DNA of 64,000 nt, from contig NZ_ATVQ01000002.1 in the NCBI RefSeq assembly GCF_000420805.1, forward strand, positions 1 to 64,000, written 5' to 3'. Position 1 is the stretch's first letter. The number at the start of each line of letters is the position of its first letter. The translations under genes and the position numbers were made by a program. This document shows positions 42,823 through 52,896 of the stretch, piece by piece. The notes beneath the pieces were generated by a model that worked only from the letters and a program-made list of their open reading frames with translations, did no database searches and was not told where the DNA came from. The DNA comes from Yaniella halotolerans DSM 15476 (lineage in GTDB: Bacteria; Actinomycetota; Actinomycetes; Actinomycetales; Micrococcaceae).

Positions 42823-42885
42823 AAGAGGACGGTGGTCGCAGAGCATGAACGAAGTGGGATCAAACAACGTGGGGGGTCGTGCCAA

Positions 42886-43317
42886 ATGTTTTTGGGTACA
42901 TACACTCCACGCTTGGATGAGAAATCACGCCTGATCTTGCCCGCAAAGTTCAGGGATGAGCTGTCCGATGGCGTTGTGCTCACAAGAGGACAGGAGCGCT
43001 GTGTGTACGTGTTCTCAATGGAAGAGTTCCACAGGGTGCATGAACAGATGCGAGAAGCTCCGCTCTCTTCGCGCCAAGCTAGGGACTATATTCGTGTTTT
43101 CCTATCTGGAGCTTCAGATGAGAAACCGGATAAGCAAGGCAGGATTACCATTCCAGCCCCGCTGCGTGAGTATGCGGGGCTAGATCGTGACGTAGCAGTC
43201 ATCGGTGCGGGGACCCGTGCAGAGATCTGGGATCAAACTGCTTGGAGCGATTACCTCAGCGAACAGGAGTCGGCATTCTCTGAAACTGATGAGGAAGTCA
43301 TTCCAGGACTGTTCTAG
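42886..43317 (+). CDS. mraZ: transcriptional regulator MraZ
   Basis: A 143-residue protein with two AbrB-like beta barrels: [20 protein letters not shown] and [20 protein letters not shown], both holding the D-x-K-G/S-R-(I/L) DNA-binding motif. It heads the dcw cluster and in other bacteria represses it by binding repeats like those at 42,793. The start is ATG at 42886 with GGGGGG about 9 nt upstream; a longer frame from 42721 runs through the operator and is not coding. rsmH begins 165 nt after the stop. Confidence 0.95.
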   Translation: MFLGTYTPRLDEKSRLILPAKFRDELSDGVVLTRGQERCVYVFSMEEFHRVHEQMREAPLSSRQARDYIRVFLSGASDEKPDKQGRITIPAPLREYAGLDRDVAVIGAGTRAEIWDQTAWSDYLSEQESAFSETDEEVIPGLF

Positions 43318-43482
43318 CGAACGGCCCTCAAGGTAAATACAACTTCATTATGGTGGGGACTCTTATTTCAGACCTCTATCCGGACAGCTGGCCTGCCTTC
43401 CCCTGGGCCAGGTGCACGGATGGGGATCTGGACTAAGAGCCATCATTTTCTCAGCACTATCGGAGCAACGCAAAGGAGCATA

Positions 43483-44508
43483 ATGGCAGCTAGTGACCGA
43501 CATGGTCAGCACGATGCCCAAGAAGCTCCTAGCGCTGCCCGACGCCATGTGCCTGTAATGGCTGAGCGTGTCATCGATTTACTCGTACCAGGGGTCGAAT
43601 CTGCGCGACAGCAGCATCGTCGACCAGTACTTGTCGATGCAACTCTGGGCATGGGTGGACATGCTGAGTTGATATTGAAGCGATTTGAAGATGCACTCGT
43701 CATCGGTATCGACCGTGACACCCAAGCCCTTGAACTTGCAGGGCAAAGACTTACAGCTTACGGCAACCGGTTTATCGCTTTCCACGGTACGTATGAGGAA
43801 ATTCTCCCTGCATTAGCGACAGCAGAAACAGAAGCTGCTGACGGATACCTCTACGACCTGGGAGTCTCTTCATATCAACTCGATGAACGAGAACGTGGCT
43901 TCGCTTACTCGTATGACGCTCCGCTTGATATGCGGATGGATCCCACGGCCCGTTTCAGTGCTGCAGACGTGGTAAATGACTATGACCAGCGCCCACTAGA
44001 ACAGCTGATTCGCCGTTTTGGTGAAGAAAAGTTTGCACGGCGTATTGCCACAGCCATCGTTAAAAGACGAGATCAGCGACGCTTTTCCCGCACAGGCGAC
44101 CTCGTAGAGGTAATCCGCGCAGCAGTACCAGTAGCAGCTGGCCGCACCGGTGGGCACCCTGCAAAACGAACCTTTCAAGCGTTGCGCATAGAAGTCAACG
44201 AGGAACTCAATATTCTCCGAGACGCCTTGCCTGCTGCACTCAAAGGCTTGCATATCGGTGGCCGCATGGTCGTCATGAGTTATCACTCATTAGAGGACCG
44301 AATTACCAAAAAAGCTTTCCAGGAACTCGCGACTAGTCTTACACCGCCCAACTTTCCGGTTGAACTCGAGGAACACGCCCCCGTGGTCAAGATATTGACG
44401 CGGGGCACCGAAAAGCCCACTGAACAAGAAATTACTGAAAACCCTCGCGCTGCCTCCGCAAAAGTACGCGCAATTGAAAAGATTCGACCAAACAGGAGCA
44501 ACGGATGA
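43483..44508 (+). CDS. rsmH: 16S rRNA (cytosine1402-N4)-methyltransferase RsmH
   Basis: A 341-residue SAM-dependent methyltransferase. RRHVPVMAERVIDLL begins the core; VDATLGMGGHAELIL is the SAM motif; DLGVSSYQLDERERGFAYS and PLDMRMDP are signatures; VMSYHSLEDRITKKAF is near the C-terminus. It methylates N4 of C1402 in the ribosomal P site. An N-terminal extension of about 20 residues is present. ATG at 43483 has AAAGGAG. It overlaps ftsL by ATGA. Confidence 0.95.
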   Translation: MAASDRHGQHDAQEAPSAARRHVPVMAERVIDLLVPGVESARQQHRRPVLVDATLGMGGHAELILKRFEDALVIGIDRDTQALELAGQRLTAYGNRFIAFHGTYEEILPALATAETEAADGYLYDLGVSSYQLDERERGFAYSYDAPLDMRMDPTARFSAADVVNDYDQRPLEQLIRRFGEEKFARRIATAIVKRRDQRRFSRTGDLVEVIRAAVPVAAGRTGGHPAKRTFQALRIEVNEELNILRDALPAALKGLHIGGRMVVMSYHSLEDRITKKAFQELATSLTPPNFPVELEEHAPVVKILTRGTEKPTEQEITENPRAASAKVRAIEKIRPNRSNG

Positions 44509-45275
44509 CAACTTCCCCCTCGAACATCCGCGTATTGCACCCCGAATACTCCACGGATGCCACCGCGAGAATTCTTAACGATGATCAATTTCACGACCTA
44601 GAAACTCAGCCCGAGTCCATACCAAATGGTGGAGACGCAGACGCAAACACACGTCGGGAGCAGTTCAAGGTCATTTCTGGCCAGCTCAAGCGCACACCAA
44701 TTGGGTACACGATATTTGTTATGACCATCCCAATTGTTGCGCTCCTAGTGGTCTTGGTCGTTAACATCGTGCTCTCGAACCGACAGTACGACCTGGTTGA
44801 GCTCAATAGCCAGCTGACGAACATCACACAGACAAACGAAGCGCTGGTACAAGATCTGGCCCAAAGCTCTGCACCTCAGTCGGTGGCGCAACAGGCTGCT
44901 GATCTTGGCATGGTCTTGCCGGGTACGTCGGCGTCAATCGATCTCGCGTCGGGGAAGATCACAGGTACTGCAACTGCTGCTGAAGCAGATAACACCCCAA
45001 CGAGTTTCGTATCGGAACCTACTGTTCGAGCAGGTACCGGCGTACCTGCAGAAGTGGAAGCGCCGGCAGACACTGACACTGAGCCAGTGACGATGACAAA
45101 CGAGGGAGTCCCGGGGCCCGAGTCTGACACAGTAAAAATCGTTGAACCGCAAATCTCCATGCCAGAGTCAGGTGTGACGAATTCAGCAACTGAGAATGGC
45201 GTGGCAGATGCGAATGGTGACTCACCGGTAGGTAGTCTTCAAGGACCCCAGGTTAGTCTTCCTACCGGCAACTAA
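44505..45275 (+). CDS. ftsL: FtsL-like division protein with long C-terminal tail
   Basis: A 256-residue single-pass membrane protein in the ftsL position. The cytoplasmic N-terminus is about 67 residues; the transmembrane helix is about 68-90 (IFVMTIPIVALLVVLVV), followed by a short coiled coil (93-122, VELNSQLTNITQTNEAL) and QSVAQQAADLGMVLPG, which is typical of FtsL. The last 115 residues are extracytoplasmic, rich in Thr, Pro, Glu and Val, and unlike classic FtsL. It should recruit FtsI/FtsW with FtsQ and a FtsB-like partner. Overlaps rsmH by 4 nt. Confidence 0.85.
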   Translation: MTTSPSNIRVLHPEYSTDATARILNDDQFHDLETQPESIPNGGDADANTRREQFKVISGQLKRTPIGYTIFVMTIPIVALLVVLVVNIVLSNRQYDLVELNSQLTNITQTNEALVQDLAQSSAPQSVAQQAADLGMVLPGTSASIDLASGKITGTATAAEADNTPTSFVSEPTVRAGTGVPAEVEAPADTDTEPVTMTNEGVPGPESDTVKIVEPQISMPESGVTNSATENGVADANGDSPVGSLQGPQVSLPTGN

Positions 45276-45308
45276 CGCCGGGTAACTGGTTGAATCTGTT
45301 GAAGGCAG

Positions 45309-47102
45309 GTGAGTCGTGTGCCCCAGGCACTAGGTGCTGGATCACAAAAATCCAGATTAAAGGTGACTATGTCGCTCTTAATGATATGCCTGCTGGTGCT
45401 GGGCGGTCGACTCCTGTTTATTCAAGGTATTGACGCAGAGGACCAAGCTCAGCAAGCGATGGACCGAAGGACAAGACCGGTCACGCTTGCACCTGAACGG
45501 GGTTCAATCTTAGATCGAGATGGCAAGATCCTCGCGGAGTCTGTCCAACGCTATGACCTTGTCGTTGACCAGCGCTTAGTGCAGGACTCCAGAGTTTGGG
45601 ATCCTGAAGAATCGGGCTACGTGAATCTCGACATCGAAGAGCAGCTCCAACAACTCTCCGATGTGCTGGAGATCGACTATCCAGAGCTAGAAGAAATTAT
45701 GGTGGGAGAACGGCCCTACCGTGTTGTGTCACGCAGAGTTACCCCGGAGGTCAAAGAAGAAGCCCTCGAACTCAACATTCCCGGCCTGATCTCCGAACCT
45801 GTGGCGGATCGGATCTACCCAAATGGGGCCGTAGCCGGGTCCGTTATTGGGTTTAACGGACACGACGGGAATGGTCTGGAAGGCATCGAACGCTCACAGG
45901 ACAAACGCCTCAGTGGCCAGACAGGTGAGCGTATTTTTGAGATTTCTGCCGACGGTGTGCGCATTCCCAATGCATCGTTTTCTGAAACACCAGCAGTCGA
46001 CGGTAATGATGTTAAGCTGACCATTGATCAAGACGTCTCCTGGTACGCACAGGAAGCCATCGCTGCCAAGGTTGATCAGTACAATGCGGAATGGGGCAAC
46101 ATTGTGGTGATGGACGCCAAAACCGGCGAGATACTGGCCCTATCGGACTCCGAAACAGTCGATCCGACAGATCCCACCGAGACGGACCCGCTCTTCTGGC
46201 GCCCCACTGCAATATCACAAGCGTTCGAGCCCGGCTCGACTGGTAAAGCAGTCACCTTCGCAGCCGCCCTGGATGCCGGAGCGGTCGAGCCTGAGGACAA
46301 GTGGACGGTACCAAATAGTCAGACCTTCAATAACGAAGAAATCAGTGACTCCATGCCGCATGACACCTTTGATATGACTACGGCAGGAATCTTCAGCCGG
46401 TCTTACAATACCGGCACAGTTCAAGTGGCCACGAAACTTAGTGCCCAAGAACGCTGGGAGTACATGAAAGACTTCGGCATTGGCGAGCCTATAGACATAG
46501 GAATGACGCGGGTCAATAAAGGGCTCTTTACCTCGTGGGAGAACTGGGATCGTCGCCAACACTTCACCACGACATTCGGTCAAGGGTATTCCCTAACTTC
46601 ACTTCATACCACCCGAATCTTCCAAGCTCTTGCAAATGATGGCAAGATGATGCCGCCAAGGATCATTGATTCCTATATCGACGAAGACGGCGTCGAAACT
46701 CCATGGGAACCACCAACAGAACCCAAACAAGTTGTCTCCGAGGACACAGCAGATGAAATGTTGAAGCTTATGGAAGGCGTCGTAGAAGAAGGCACGGCTT
46801 ATAACGCCCAAATAGACGGCTATCGGGTCGGCGGTAAGACAGGAACAGGGCAGGCAGCTGGAGCAGGAGGATATGACGGCCACACCACATCGTTTACGGG
46901 TGTCGTGCCCTTGGACGATCCACAATTCATCGTTTCAGTGGCAGTCCACCGGCCACAGGGCAACTGGGAAACCTGGCAAGTAACCGACACTGCGGCCGAT
47001 ATCATGAAATATCTGCTGAGTAAATACTCCGTTCCGCCGTCCGAGACCGGATCCCAAAGCTATGATGTATTTACCGAAGACCCACAGGAAAGGCCGTGGT
47101 AG
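45309..47102 (+). CDS. ftsI: septal peptidoglycan transpeptidase FtsI (PBP3)
   Basis: A 597-residue class B penicillin-binding protein. One transmembrane helix is at about 20-38; the pedestal domain has RGSILDRDGKILAES; the transpeptidase has SxxK as Ser310-Thr-Gly-Lys313, SxN as Ser365-Tyr-Asn367, and KTG at 510-512. It crosslinks septal wall together with FtsW. The start is uncertain: GTG at 45309, or GTG at 45318, which loses three residues. It is followed by murE with a 22-nt gap. Confidence 0.95.
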   Translation: MSRVPQALGAGSQKSRLKVTMSLLMICLLVLGGRLLFIQGIDAEDQAQQAMDRRTRPVTLAPERGSILDRDGKILAESVQRYDLVVDQRLVQDSRVWDPEESGYVNLDIEEQLQQLSDVLEIDYPELEEIMVGERPYRVVSRRVTPEVKEEALELNIPGLISEPVADRIYPNGAVAGSVIGFNGHDGNGLEGIERSQDKRLSGQTGERIFEISADGVRIPNASFSETPAVDGNDVKLTIDQDVSWYAQEAIAAKVDQYNAEWGNIVVMDAKTGEILALSDSETVDPTDPTETDPLFWRPTAISQAFEPGSTGKAVTFAAALDAGAVEPEDKWTVPNSQTFNNEEISDSMPHDTFDMTTAGIFSRSYNTGTVQVATKLSAQERWEYMKDFGIGEPIDIGMTRVNKGLFTSWENWDRRQHFTTTFGQGYSLTSLHTTRIFQALANDGKMMPPRIIDSYIDEDGVETPWEPPTEPKQVVSEDTADEMLKLMEGVVEEGTAYNAQIDGYRVGGKTGTGQAAGAGGYDGHTTSFTGVVPLDDPQFIVSVAVHRPQGNWETWQVTDTAADIMKYLLSKYSVPPSETGSQSYDVFTEDPQERPW

Positions 47103-47124
47103 CCCGGGTAATGGGGCCACCACA

Positions 47125-48747
47125 ATGAGCATGCTGCGACCAAAAAATAAACTCAACGTAAAACTCGACGCAATCACAAAACATCTTAGGCAGTACAAGC
47201 CTTCAACATCGGGTCCCACCGATGTTTCGATAACTGGTATCTCCATGAATTCGAAAACCGTCCAAGACGGGGACCTGTATGCGGCAATTGCCGGTGCGAA
47301 TCACCACGGCGCGGACTATCTTGACCAAGCATTGCAGACTGGGGCCGCTGCAGTATTGACGGATACTCGTGGCATGGAGCGCGTCCCTAGGAATTTTCCC
47401 GCAATCGTAGTGGAAGACGTACGCGGAGCACTCGCCGATGCCGCAGCGGCGATATACAACAATATCGCCGCCACAACTCCTCGAATGTATGGCGTAACCG
47501 GGACGAATGGGAAAACTACCACTACCTATTTCGTCAATGCGCTTTTAGCAGCACTAGGCGAAACTACCGGACTGATCGGGACAATCGAGACGCGTATCGC
47601 AGGTGAATCGGTAACCTCGCAATTTACGACGCCCGAGGCACCAGACCTGCATAGCCTCATTGCGCTTATGCGGGAATCATCCGTCAGCGCAGCAGCCATG
47701 GAAGTATCTTCACACTCCATGGCATATAAGCGAACCTTCGGAATACAGTACGAAGTGGTCGGATTTACCAACCTGACGCAGGACCATCTCGACCTCCACG
47801 GCACTATGGAGGACTATTTCGCAGCAAAAAGACTCCTCTTCAATGAGGACCACTCTAAAAAACAAGTCGTAACCGTCAACGGTGGGCCTGACCCTGCATG
47901 GGGCAGAGCGTTGTCCCAACAGATAGCCAATGCCGTGACCCTCGACCTTGGCCCGGCGGCAGCCATCGAAACCGAGGTGCCCGCCGCCACCTGGAAGGTT
48001 ACTGAGCTTGAGACCGTAGGCATTGGTCATCGATTTACTCTGCAGCACGAATCCGGCTATGAAGTCACAACACGAGTCAATATGCCAGGCAAATTCAATG
48101 TGGCTAATGCGGCCCTGGCCGCTGTGATGGTCTATACCGGATATGAACGCCAAGGCTGGGACGACATTACCGCCATATTGAATGCCGAGAAGCACACGCC
48201 CTTCGAATCAGACGTGCCCGGACGCATGGAGGTTATTTCGCAAGAGCCAACAGTGATTGTCGACTTCGCTCATAACCCGGATGGCCTAACACAAGCCCTA
48301 CAGGCTGTGAATCGTTCCCGGAACGACGACGGTCGAACGATCATTGTTTTTGGTGCCACAGGACAGCGAGATACTGCAAAGAGACCTCTGATGGGCAGTA
48401 TCGCTGCAAAGTACGCTGACGTCGTGATAGTTACTGATGATGATCCACACTACGAAGAGCCCTCGGAGATTCGTAAACCTGTCGTCCAAGGGGCGAAGGC
48501 TCACATTGAAGCCACGAACTCCGACACTGAGATATTGGAAATAGCGCCACGTAACGAAGCTTTGGCATACGCAATTGGGATGGCTACGCCTCACGACACA
48601 ATTTTGGCTGCCGGACGGGGGCATGAAACGCACCAAGACATTGCCGGGGAACCTTTCGAGATTGACGATCGCGAGGTTCTTCGCCGTAACCTCGTCGATT
48701 ACGGATTCATCACAACTGGCGCAGCATCAGCGGAACTCACGGACTAA
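47125..48747 (+). CDS. murE: UDP-MurNAc-dipeptide ligase MurE, probably lysine-type
   Basis: A 540-residue Mur ligase that adds the third stem residue. The ATP motif is VTGTNGKTTTTYF; the middle domain has SSHSMAYKR and NLTQDHLDLHGTMEDYF; the C-terminal domain has the acceptor-site loop TDDDPHYEEPSEIR. DAP-adding enzymes carry DNPR here; DDPH (439-442) argues for lysine or ornithine, fitting Micrococcaceae. The start is ATG at 47125 (MSMLRPKNK); the RBS is weak, and ATG at 47131 is also possible. murF follows 21 nt after the stop. Confidence 0.93.
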   Translation: MSMLRPKNKLNVKLDAITKHLRQYKPSTSGPTDVSITGISMNSKTVQDGDLYAAIAGANHHGADYLDQALQTGAAAVLTDTRGMERVPRNFPAIVVEDVRGALADAAAAIYNNIAATTPRMYGVTGTNGKTTTTYFVNALLAALGETTGLIGTIETRIAGESVTSQFTTPEAPDLHSLIALMRESSVSAAAMEVSSHSMAYKRTFGIQYEVVGFTNLTQDHLDLHGTMEDYFAAKRLLFNEDHSKKQVVTVNGGPDPAWGRALSQQIANAVTLDLGPAAAIETEVPAATWKVTELETVGIGHRFTLQHESGYEVTTRVNMPGKFNVANAALAAVMVYTGYERQGWDDITAILNAEKHTPFESDVPGRMEVISQEPTVIVDFAHNPDGLTQALQAVNRSRNDDGRTIIVFGATGQRDTAKRPLMGSIAAKYADVVIVTDDDPHYEEPSEIRKPVVQGAKAHIEATNSDTEILEIAPRNEALAYAIGMATPHDTILAAGRGHETHQDIAGEPFEIDDREVLRRNLVDYGFITTGAASAELTD

Positions 48748-48768
48748 CGCGGTAAGGTCAAATGCGAA

Positions 48769-50250
48769 ATGATTGAACTCAATGCACTCCAGATAGCAGA
48801 AGCTACGGGCGGTCGACTCACAGCAAGCGTCGAAGAATCGACTCTAGTGACATCTGCTGATACCGATTCGCGCCAACTCGAACCGAATTCCTTGTACATC
48901 GCCAGACGCGGTGAAGTCACGGATGGTCACAATTTTATTGCTTCAGCCCGAGCAGCCGGAGCCCAGCTTATTCTGGCGGAACGAGAAACGACCGACCACG
49001 ACGGTATCGTCGACCCAGCCGTCATCGTTGAAGACTCGACCGTAGCAATGGGCGATCTTGCCCGTTACATTGTCGAGAAGATTCGAGCACACTCAGAAAC
49101 CACGGTGATTGGTATAACCGGATCCGTTGGCAAAACCACGACCAAAGATGCGCTTGCTACGCTGCTTTCATCCCAGGGAACCACAACGGCTCCGCGTGGC
49201 TCCTATAACGGTGAGACCGGTTTACCCCTGACGATATTCACCGCCGAACTAGAAACCCGGTACCTCATTGTTGAGATGGGTGCTGATCGACTCGGAAATA
49301 TTCGAGACCTTACCAATATCGTGCGCCCAGATATCTCCGTGGTCCTCACCGTAGGAACGGCACATGCACAGTCCTTCGGTTCCTTGGAGAACATCGCCAT
49401 AACAAAGGGTGAGATCGTAGAGGCGCTTAAGCCACACGGCATCGCGGTCCTGAACGCAGACGACGTCAAGGTTGCCGAAATGGCTTCCCGCGTGCCCAGC
49501 GGGGCGAAGACAATCTGGTTTTCTGCTGCTTCCATGCCACCGGAGCGCAACCATGTACTTTATGCGGCAAACGCAGCAACAACTGAGGATGAAAACCCAC
49601 GTTTCAACCTCCAGTACCTCGCCGAAGATGCTACAGACAGCGACCGACAAGGGCGGGATGTCACCGCGAACATGATCGGTGAACATCACACAACAAACCT
49701 GCTCGCTGCAGCAGCGGCGGCATTGGCTGCCGGTCTCAGTCTTGAGACCATCGCTCAAGTCATGCCTGAAGTTGCACCTGTGTCAGCACACCGTATGGCA
49801 CGTACCGACCGGGCTGACGGCATCACAATTATTGATGACGCCTATAACGCGAACCCAGAATCCATGCGTGCGGGACTCAAAACTCTAACTATGCTCGGGC
49901 GCAACACCGGACGTCGTACCTGGGCAATCTTGGGCCCGATGCTGGAACTCGGTGACCAACACGCCAAGGAACATATCCTGCTGGGGGAGATCGTCGTACG
50001 GTTGAATATTGCCCAACTTGTCGTGGTGGGATCCGACGCTCGAGCACTCTATACCGGTGCCGTTAATGAGGGGTCTTGGGGCGATGAGGTTGATCACGTG
50101 TTATCGAACGATGAGGCCTTCGAGCTGCTCGCAGAACGAGCTGAACCAGGCGACATCATTTTCGTCAAGGGTTCCAACGGCACCCGCCTTTGGGAACTCG
50201 CCGACCGACTGACCACTGAAAAACTGGTGGGCCGCAAGGAGATGCCGTAA
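48769..50250 (+). CDS. murF: UDP-MurNAc-pentapeptide synthetase MurF
   Basis: A 493-residue ligase that adds D-Ala-D-Ala to UDP-MurNAc-tripeptide. The ATP loop is GITGSVGKTTTKDAL; RGSYNGETGLPLT and VEMGADRLGNIRDL are MurF-specific; DDAYNANPESMRAGL is the conserved C-terminal motif. The product completes the stem peptide before MraY. ATG at 48769 has TAAGG somewhat far upstream (about 12 nt). Directly abuts mraY (no gap). Confidence 0.95.
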   Translation: MIELNALQIAEATGGRLTASVEESTLVTSADTDSRQLEPNSLYIARRGEVTDGHNFIASARAAGAQLILAERETTDHDGIVDPAVIVEDSTVAMGDLARYIVEKIRAHSETTVIGITGSVGKTTTKDALATLLSSQGTTTAPRGSYNGETGLPLTIFTAELETRYLIVEMGADRLGNIRDLTNIVRPDISVVLTVGTAHAQSFGSLENIAITKGEIVEALKPHGIAVLNADDVKVAEMASRVPSGAKTIWFSAASMPPERNHVLYAANAATTEDENPRFNLQYLAEDATDSDRQGRDVTANMIGEHHTTNLLAAAAAALAAGLSLETIAQVMPEVAPVSAHRMARTDRADGITIIDDAYNANPESMRAGLKTLTMLGRNTGRRTWAILGPMLELGDQHAKEHILLGEIVVRLNIAQLVVVGSDARALYTGAVNEGSWGDEVDHVLSNDEAFELLAERAEPGDIIFVKGSNGTRLWELADRLTTEKLVGRKEMP

Positions 50251-51354
50251 GTGATTGGACTATTAATAGGCGCTGTACTTGGCGTCATCCTCACGGTTGT
50301 GGGAACCCCCTTGTTTATCCGCTTGCTCCATCGGCGTGGTTACGGCCAAATCATTCGTGACGACGGGCCCACCACGCATGCGACCAAACGCGGTACCCCC
50401 ACCATGGGCGGGGTAGTGATCGTGATGAATTTCGTACTCGTATATTTCATCACGCACTGGATCATGTCACTGCTCGAGTTAGAGAATTCAGGAATCACCG
50501 TCTCGGCGTTGCTACTGCTGTTCCTTACCGCGGGTATGGGCATAATCGGTTTCCTTGACGATTACATCAAAATTTCGAATCAGCGTTCCCTCGGCCTGAC
50601 GGCCACCGGCAAGATTATTGGGCAGGGCGCAGTCGGCATTACATTTGCCATCCTGGCCCTGAACTTCCCGAATAGTCAGGGATTCACTCCCGCGTCGACA
50701 GCCATATCTGTCTTTCGTGACACATCCTGGGACCTGGCCTTTTTCGGCGCGACAGCGGGTGCCATCCTATTCGTTATCTGGTCCAACTTGATCACAACAG
50801 CGACAACCAACGCAGTGAACCTCACCGATGGCCTCGATGGGCTCGCGACAGGAGCTGTCGCGATGGTCTCTGTTGGCTATGTCTTGATCACTCTCTTTCA
50901 AAGCAACCAAGCGTGCTCAGGCACAACGATTGCAGGGGGTTGTTATCAAGTACGCGACCCCATGGATCTTGCCCTCTTGGCATCGATTCTGGCCGGCGTA
51001 TTACTGGGCTTTCTCTGGTGGAATACCGCACCAGCCAAAATTTTCATGGGGGATACCGGCTCATTGGCACTTGGTGGCGCACTGGCCGGATTCGCAATCT
51101 TTTCGAAAACACAAGTGCTACTCGTTGTACTTGCGGGACTCATGGTTGTGATTGCAGCGTCAGTCATTATTCAAGTTGGATATTTCAAAATTTCCGGCGG
51201 CAAGCGTGTCTTTCTGATGGCGCCTCTCCAGCACCACTTTGAGCTCAAAGGATGGGAAGAAGTCACTGTCGTGGTCCGTTTTTGGCTTATAGGATTAGGC
51301 TTCGTCGTGGCCGCACTAGCAATGTTTTACGCTGAATGGGTGATCCTCCGATGA
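50251..51354 (+). CDS. mraY: phospho-MurNAc-pentapeptide transferase MraY
   Basis: A 367-residue polytopic membrane enzyme (about ten hydrophobic helices) that forms lipid I from UDP-MurNAc-pentapeptide and undecaprenyl phosphate. Signatures are THATKRGTPTMGGVVI, FLDDYIKISNQRSLGLT (catalytic Asp pair), NLTDGLDGLATG and FMGDTGSLALGG, with MAPLQHHFELKGW near the end. The start is GTG at 50251, with AAGGAG inside the end of murF. It overlaps murD by ATGA. Confidence 0.96.
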   Translation: MIGLLIGAVLGVILTVVGTPLFIRLLHRRGYGQIIRDDGPTTHATKRGTPTMGGVVIVMNFVLVYFITHWIMSLLELENSGITVSALLLLFLTAGMGIIGFLDDYIKISNQRSLGLTATGKIIGQGAVGITFAILALNFPNSQGFTPASTAISVFRDTSWDLAFFGATAGAILFVIWSNLITTATTNAVNLTDGLDGLATGAVAMVSVGYVLITLFQSNQACSGTTIAGGCYQVRDPMDLALLASILAGVLLGFLWWNTAPAKIFMGDTGSLALGGALAGFAIFSKTQVLLVVLAGLMVVIAASVIIQVGYFKISGGKRVFLMAPLQHHFELKGWEEVTVVVRFWLIGLGFVVAALAMFYAEWVILR

Positions 51355-52880
51355 ACAGGACCTTAGACCATCTCACCACTTGGGATTCCAACTGGTCGGA
51401 CCTCTCCGTGGTGGTCGCCGGGATCGGCGTCACCGGCTTCTCGGTCGCGGATACACTTGCAGAACTAGGCGCATCAGTTCTCGTCATCGATGGTAAAGAC
51501 AACGCTGCGAACCAGAAAGCTGCCGAGACCCTGAAGATTGTCGGGGTTAAAGACGTACTGTTGGGTGAGGAAGCTGTTACTGGTTTGCCGGACGCCACGA
51601 GTATAGGTGGCACCATCGACCTCGTTATCACCTCGCCAGGCTGGCGGCCCGACAATGTCGTGCTGATCGAAGCCCAACAAGCTGGGATCCCTGTATGGGG
51701 CGATGTTGAATTTGCCTGGCGGGTTCGCCAGCGCGAAGGGAAACGCACAGCCCAATGGGTTACCTTGACCGGAACCAATGGTAAAACCACGGTCGCTACG
51801 ATGGCGCAGTCCATGGCTCGTGCACAGGGTCTAGATGCCGTTGCCGTTGGTAATGTCGGGACGCCTATTTTGGATGCGATTCGTTACCCCGACGGTTTTG
51901 ATCTGCTTATCGTAGAACTTTCCTCATTCCAGCTGCATTGGATTGAACGCATCGAACCGGAAGCTTCTGTGGTGCTCAACATTGCTGAGGACCATTTGGA
52001 CTGGCACGGTGGTCTGGAAAACTACATGGCGGCTAAGGCAAAGGTGTATGAGAACACCCGCATTGCGGCCGTCTATAATGACGCCGAAGCTGAGACGATT
52101 CGGATGGTCGAGGAAGCGGATGTGATCGAAGGATGCCGAGCCATTGGCATCACTACAGATACTCCGCAGCGGTCCATGCTGGGCACCGTGGATGACCTGC
52201 TGGTTGATAGAGCATATCTCTTCAACCGCGGATCTCAGGCGCTTGAACTGGCCGAGTTTGGCGATATCGGAAGTCCTGCGCCCCAGCATATGGTCTTCAA
52301 CGCACTAGCCGCTGCTGCCTTGGTACGAGCTGTGGGCGTAGAGCCTGCTGCAGTTCAAGCCGGCTTGCGCACCTACGAGCCGGAACCGCACCGGATCCAG
52401 CCCGTAGCGCATTTTCACGACATTTTGTGGGTAGATGATTCCAAGGGAACCAATCCGCATGCCACGGATGCAGCGTTGGCTACTTATAATCCAATCATCT
52501 GGATCGCAGGGGGACTGTCGAAAGGCGCTTCCTATGACGACCTAGTGAAAACACACAAAAATAACCTCAAAGCGGTGATTCTCATAGGTACGGATCATGC
52601 TGGGATCATTGCCGCGTTGCAGCGACACGCACCGACGGTACCTGTCCACACCGACTACTTGCGAGACACTACAGTGGAAGTTGGAAACGGGGCCGAAGTG
52701 ATGCGAATAGTCGTGAACTTAGCCCACGACCTAGCAGAGCCATATGACACGGTGTTGCTCTCGCCGGCTGCTGCATCAATGGATCAGTTCGCCAACTATA
52801 AGGTTCGCGGCGATGCTTTCACAGACGCAATCGCCACGAAGCTATCCGACATCAACTATCCGGGACATGAAGACCGCTAA
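51351..52880 (+). CDS. murD: UDP-MurNAc-L-Ala:D-Glu ligase MurD
   Basis: A 509-residue Mur ligase that adds D-glutamate. The N-terminal Rossmann part has VAGIGVTGFSVADTL; the ATP loop is LTGTNGKTTVATM; VELSSFQLHWIERI and NIAEDHLDWHGGLENY are typical; the C-terminal domain has DDSKGTNPHAT, as in MurD. Slightly longer than E. coli MurD. The start is ATG at 51351 in the ATGA overlap with mraY. ftsW begins 16 nt after the stop. Confidence 0.95.
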   Translation: MNRTLDHLTTWDSNWSDLSVVVAGIGVTGFSVADTLAELGASVLVIDGKDNAANQKAAETLKIVGVKDVLLGEEAVTGLPDATSIGGTIDLVITSPGWRPDNVVLIEAQQAGIPVWGDVEFAWRVRQREGKRTAQWVTLTGTNGKTTVATMAQSMARAQGLDAVAVGNVGTPILDAIRYPDGFDLLIVELSSFQLHWIERIEPEASVVLNIAEDHLDWHGGLENYMAAKAKVYENTRIAAVYNDAEAETIRMVEEADVIEGCRAIGITTDTPQRSMLGTVDDLLVDRAYLFNRGSQALELAEFGDIGSPAPQHMVFNALAAAALVRAVGVEPAAVQAGLRTYEPEPHRIQPVAHFHDILWVDDSKGTNPHATDAALATYNPIIWIAGGLSKGASYDDLVKTHKNNLKAVILIGTDHAGIIAALQRHAPTVPVHTDYLRDTTVEVGNGAEVMRIVVNLAHDLAEPYDTVLLSPAAASMDQFANYKVRGDAFTDAIATKLSDINYPGHEDR

Positions 52881-52896
52881 CCAACAGGAGCACGAC

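Larger units (their letters stand above)
42350..42885. other. divergent regulatory spacer between lipoprotein gene and mraZ
   Basis: The 536 bases hold no convincing gene; the forward frames across 42,304-42,782 have poor codon structure. It contains an MraZ-type repeat array by mraZ (42,793-42,822), reverse-oriented copies of the motif at 42,507-42,545, and a reverse-strand TAAGAT -10 candidate at 42,410-42,415 for the lipoprotein gene. Confidence 0.6.
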
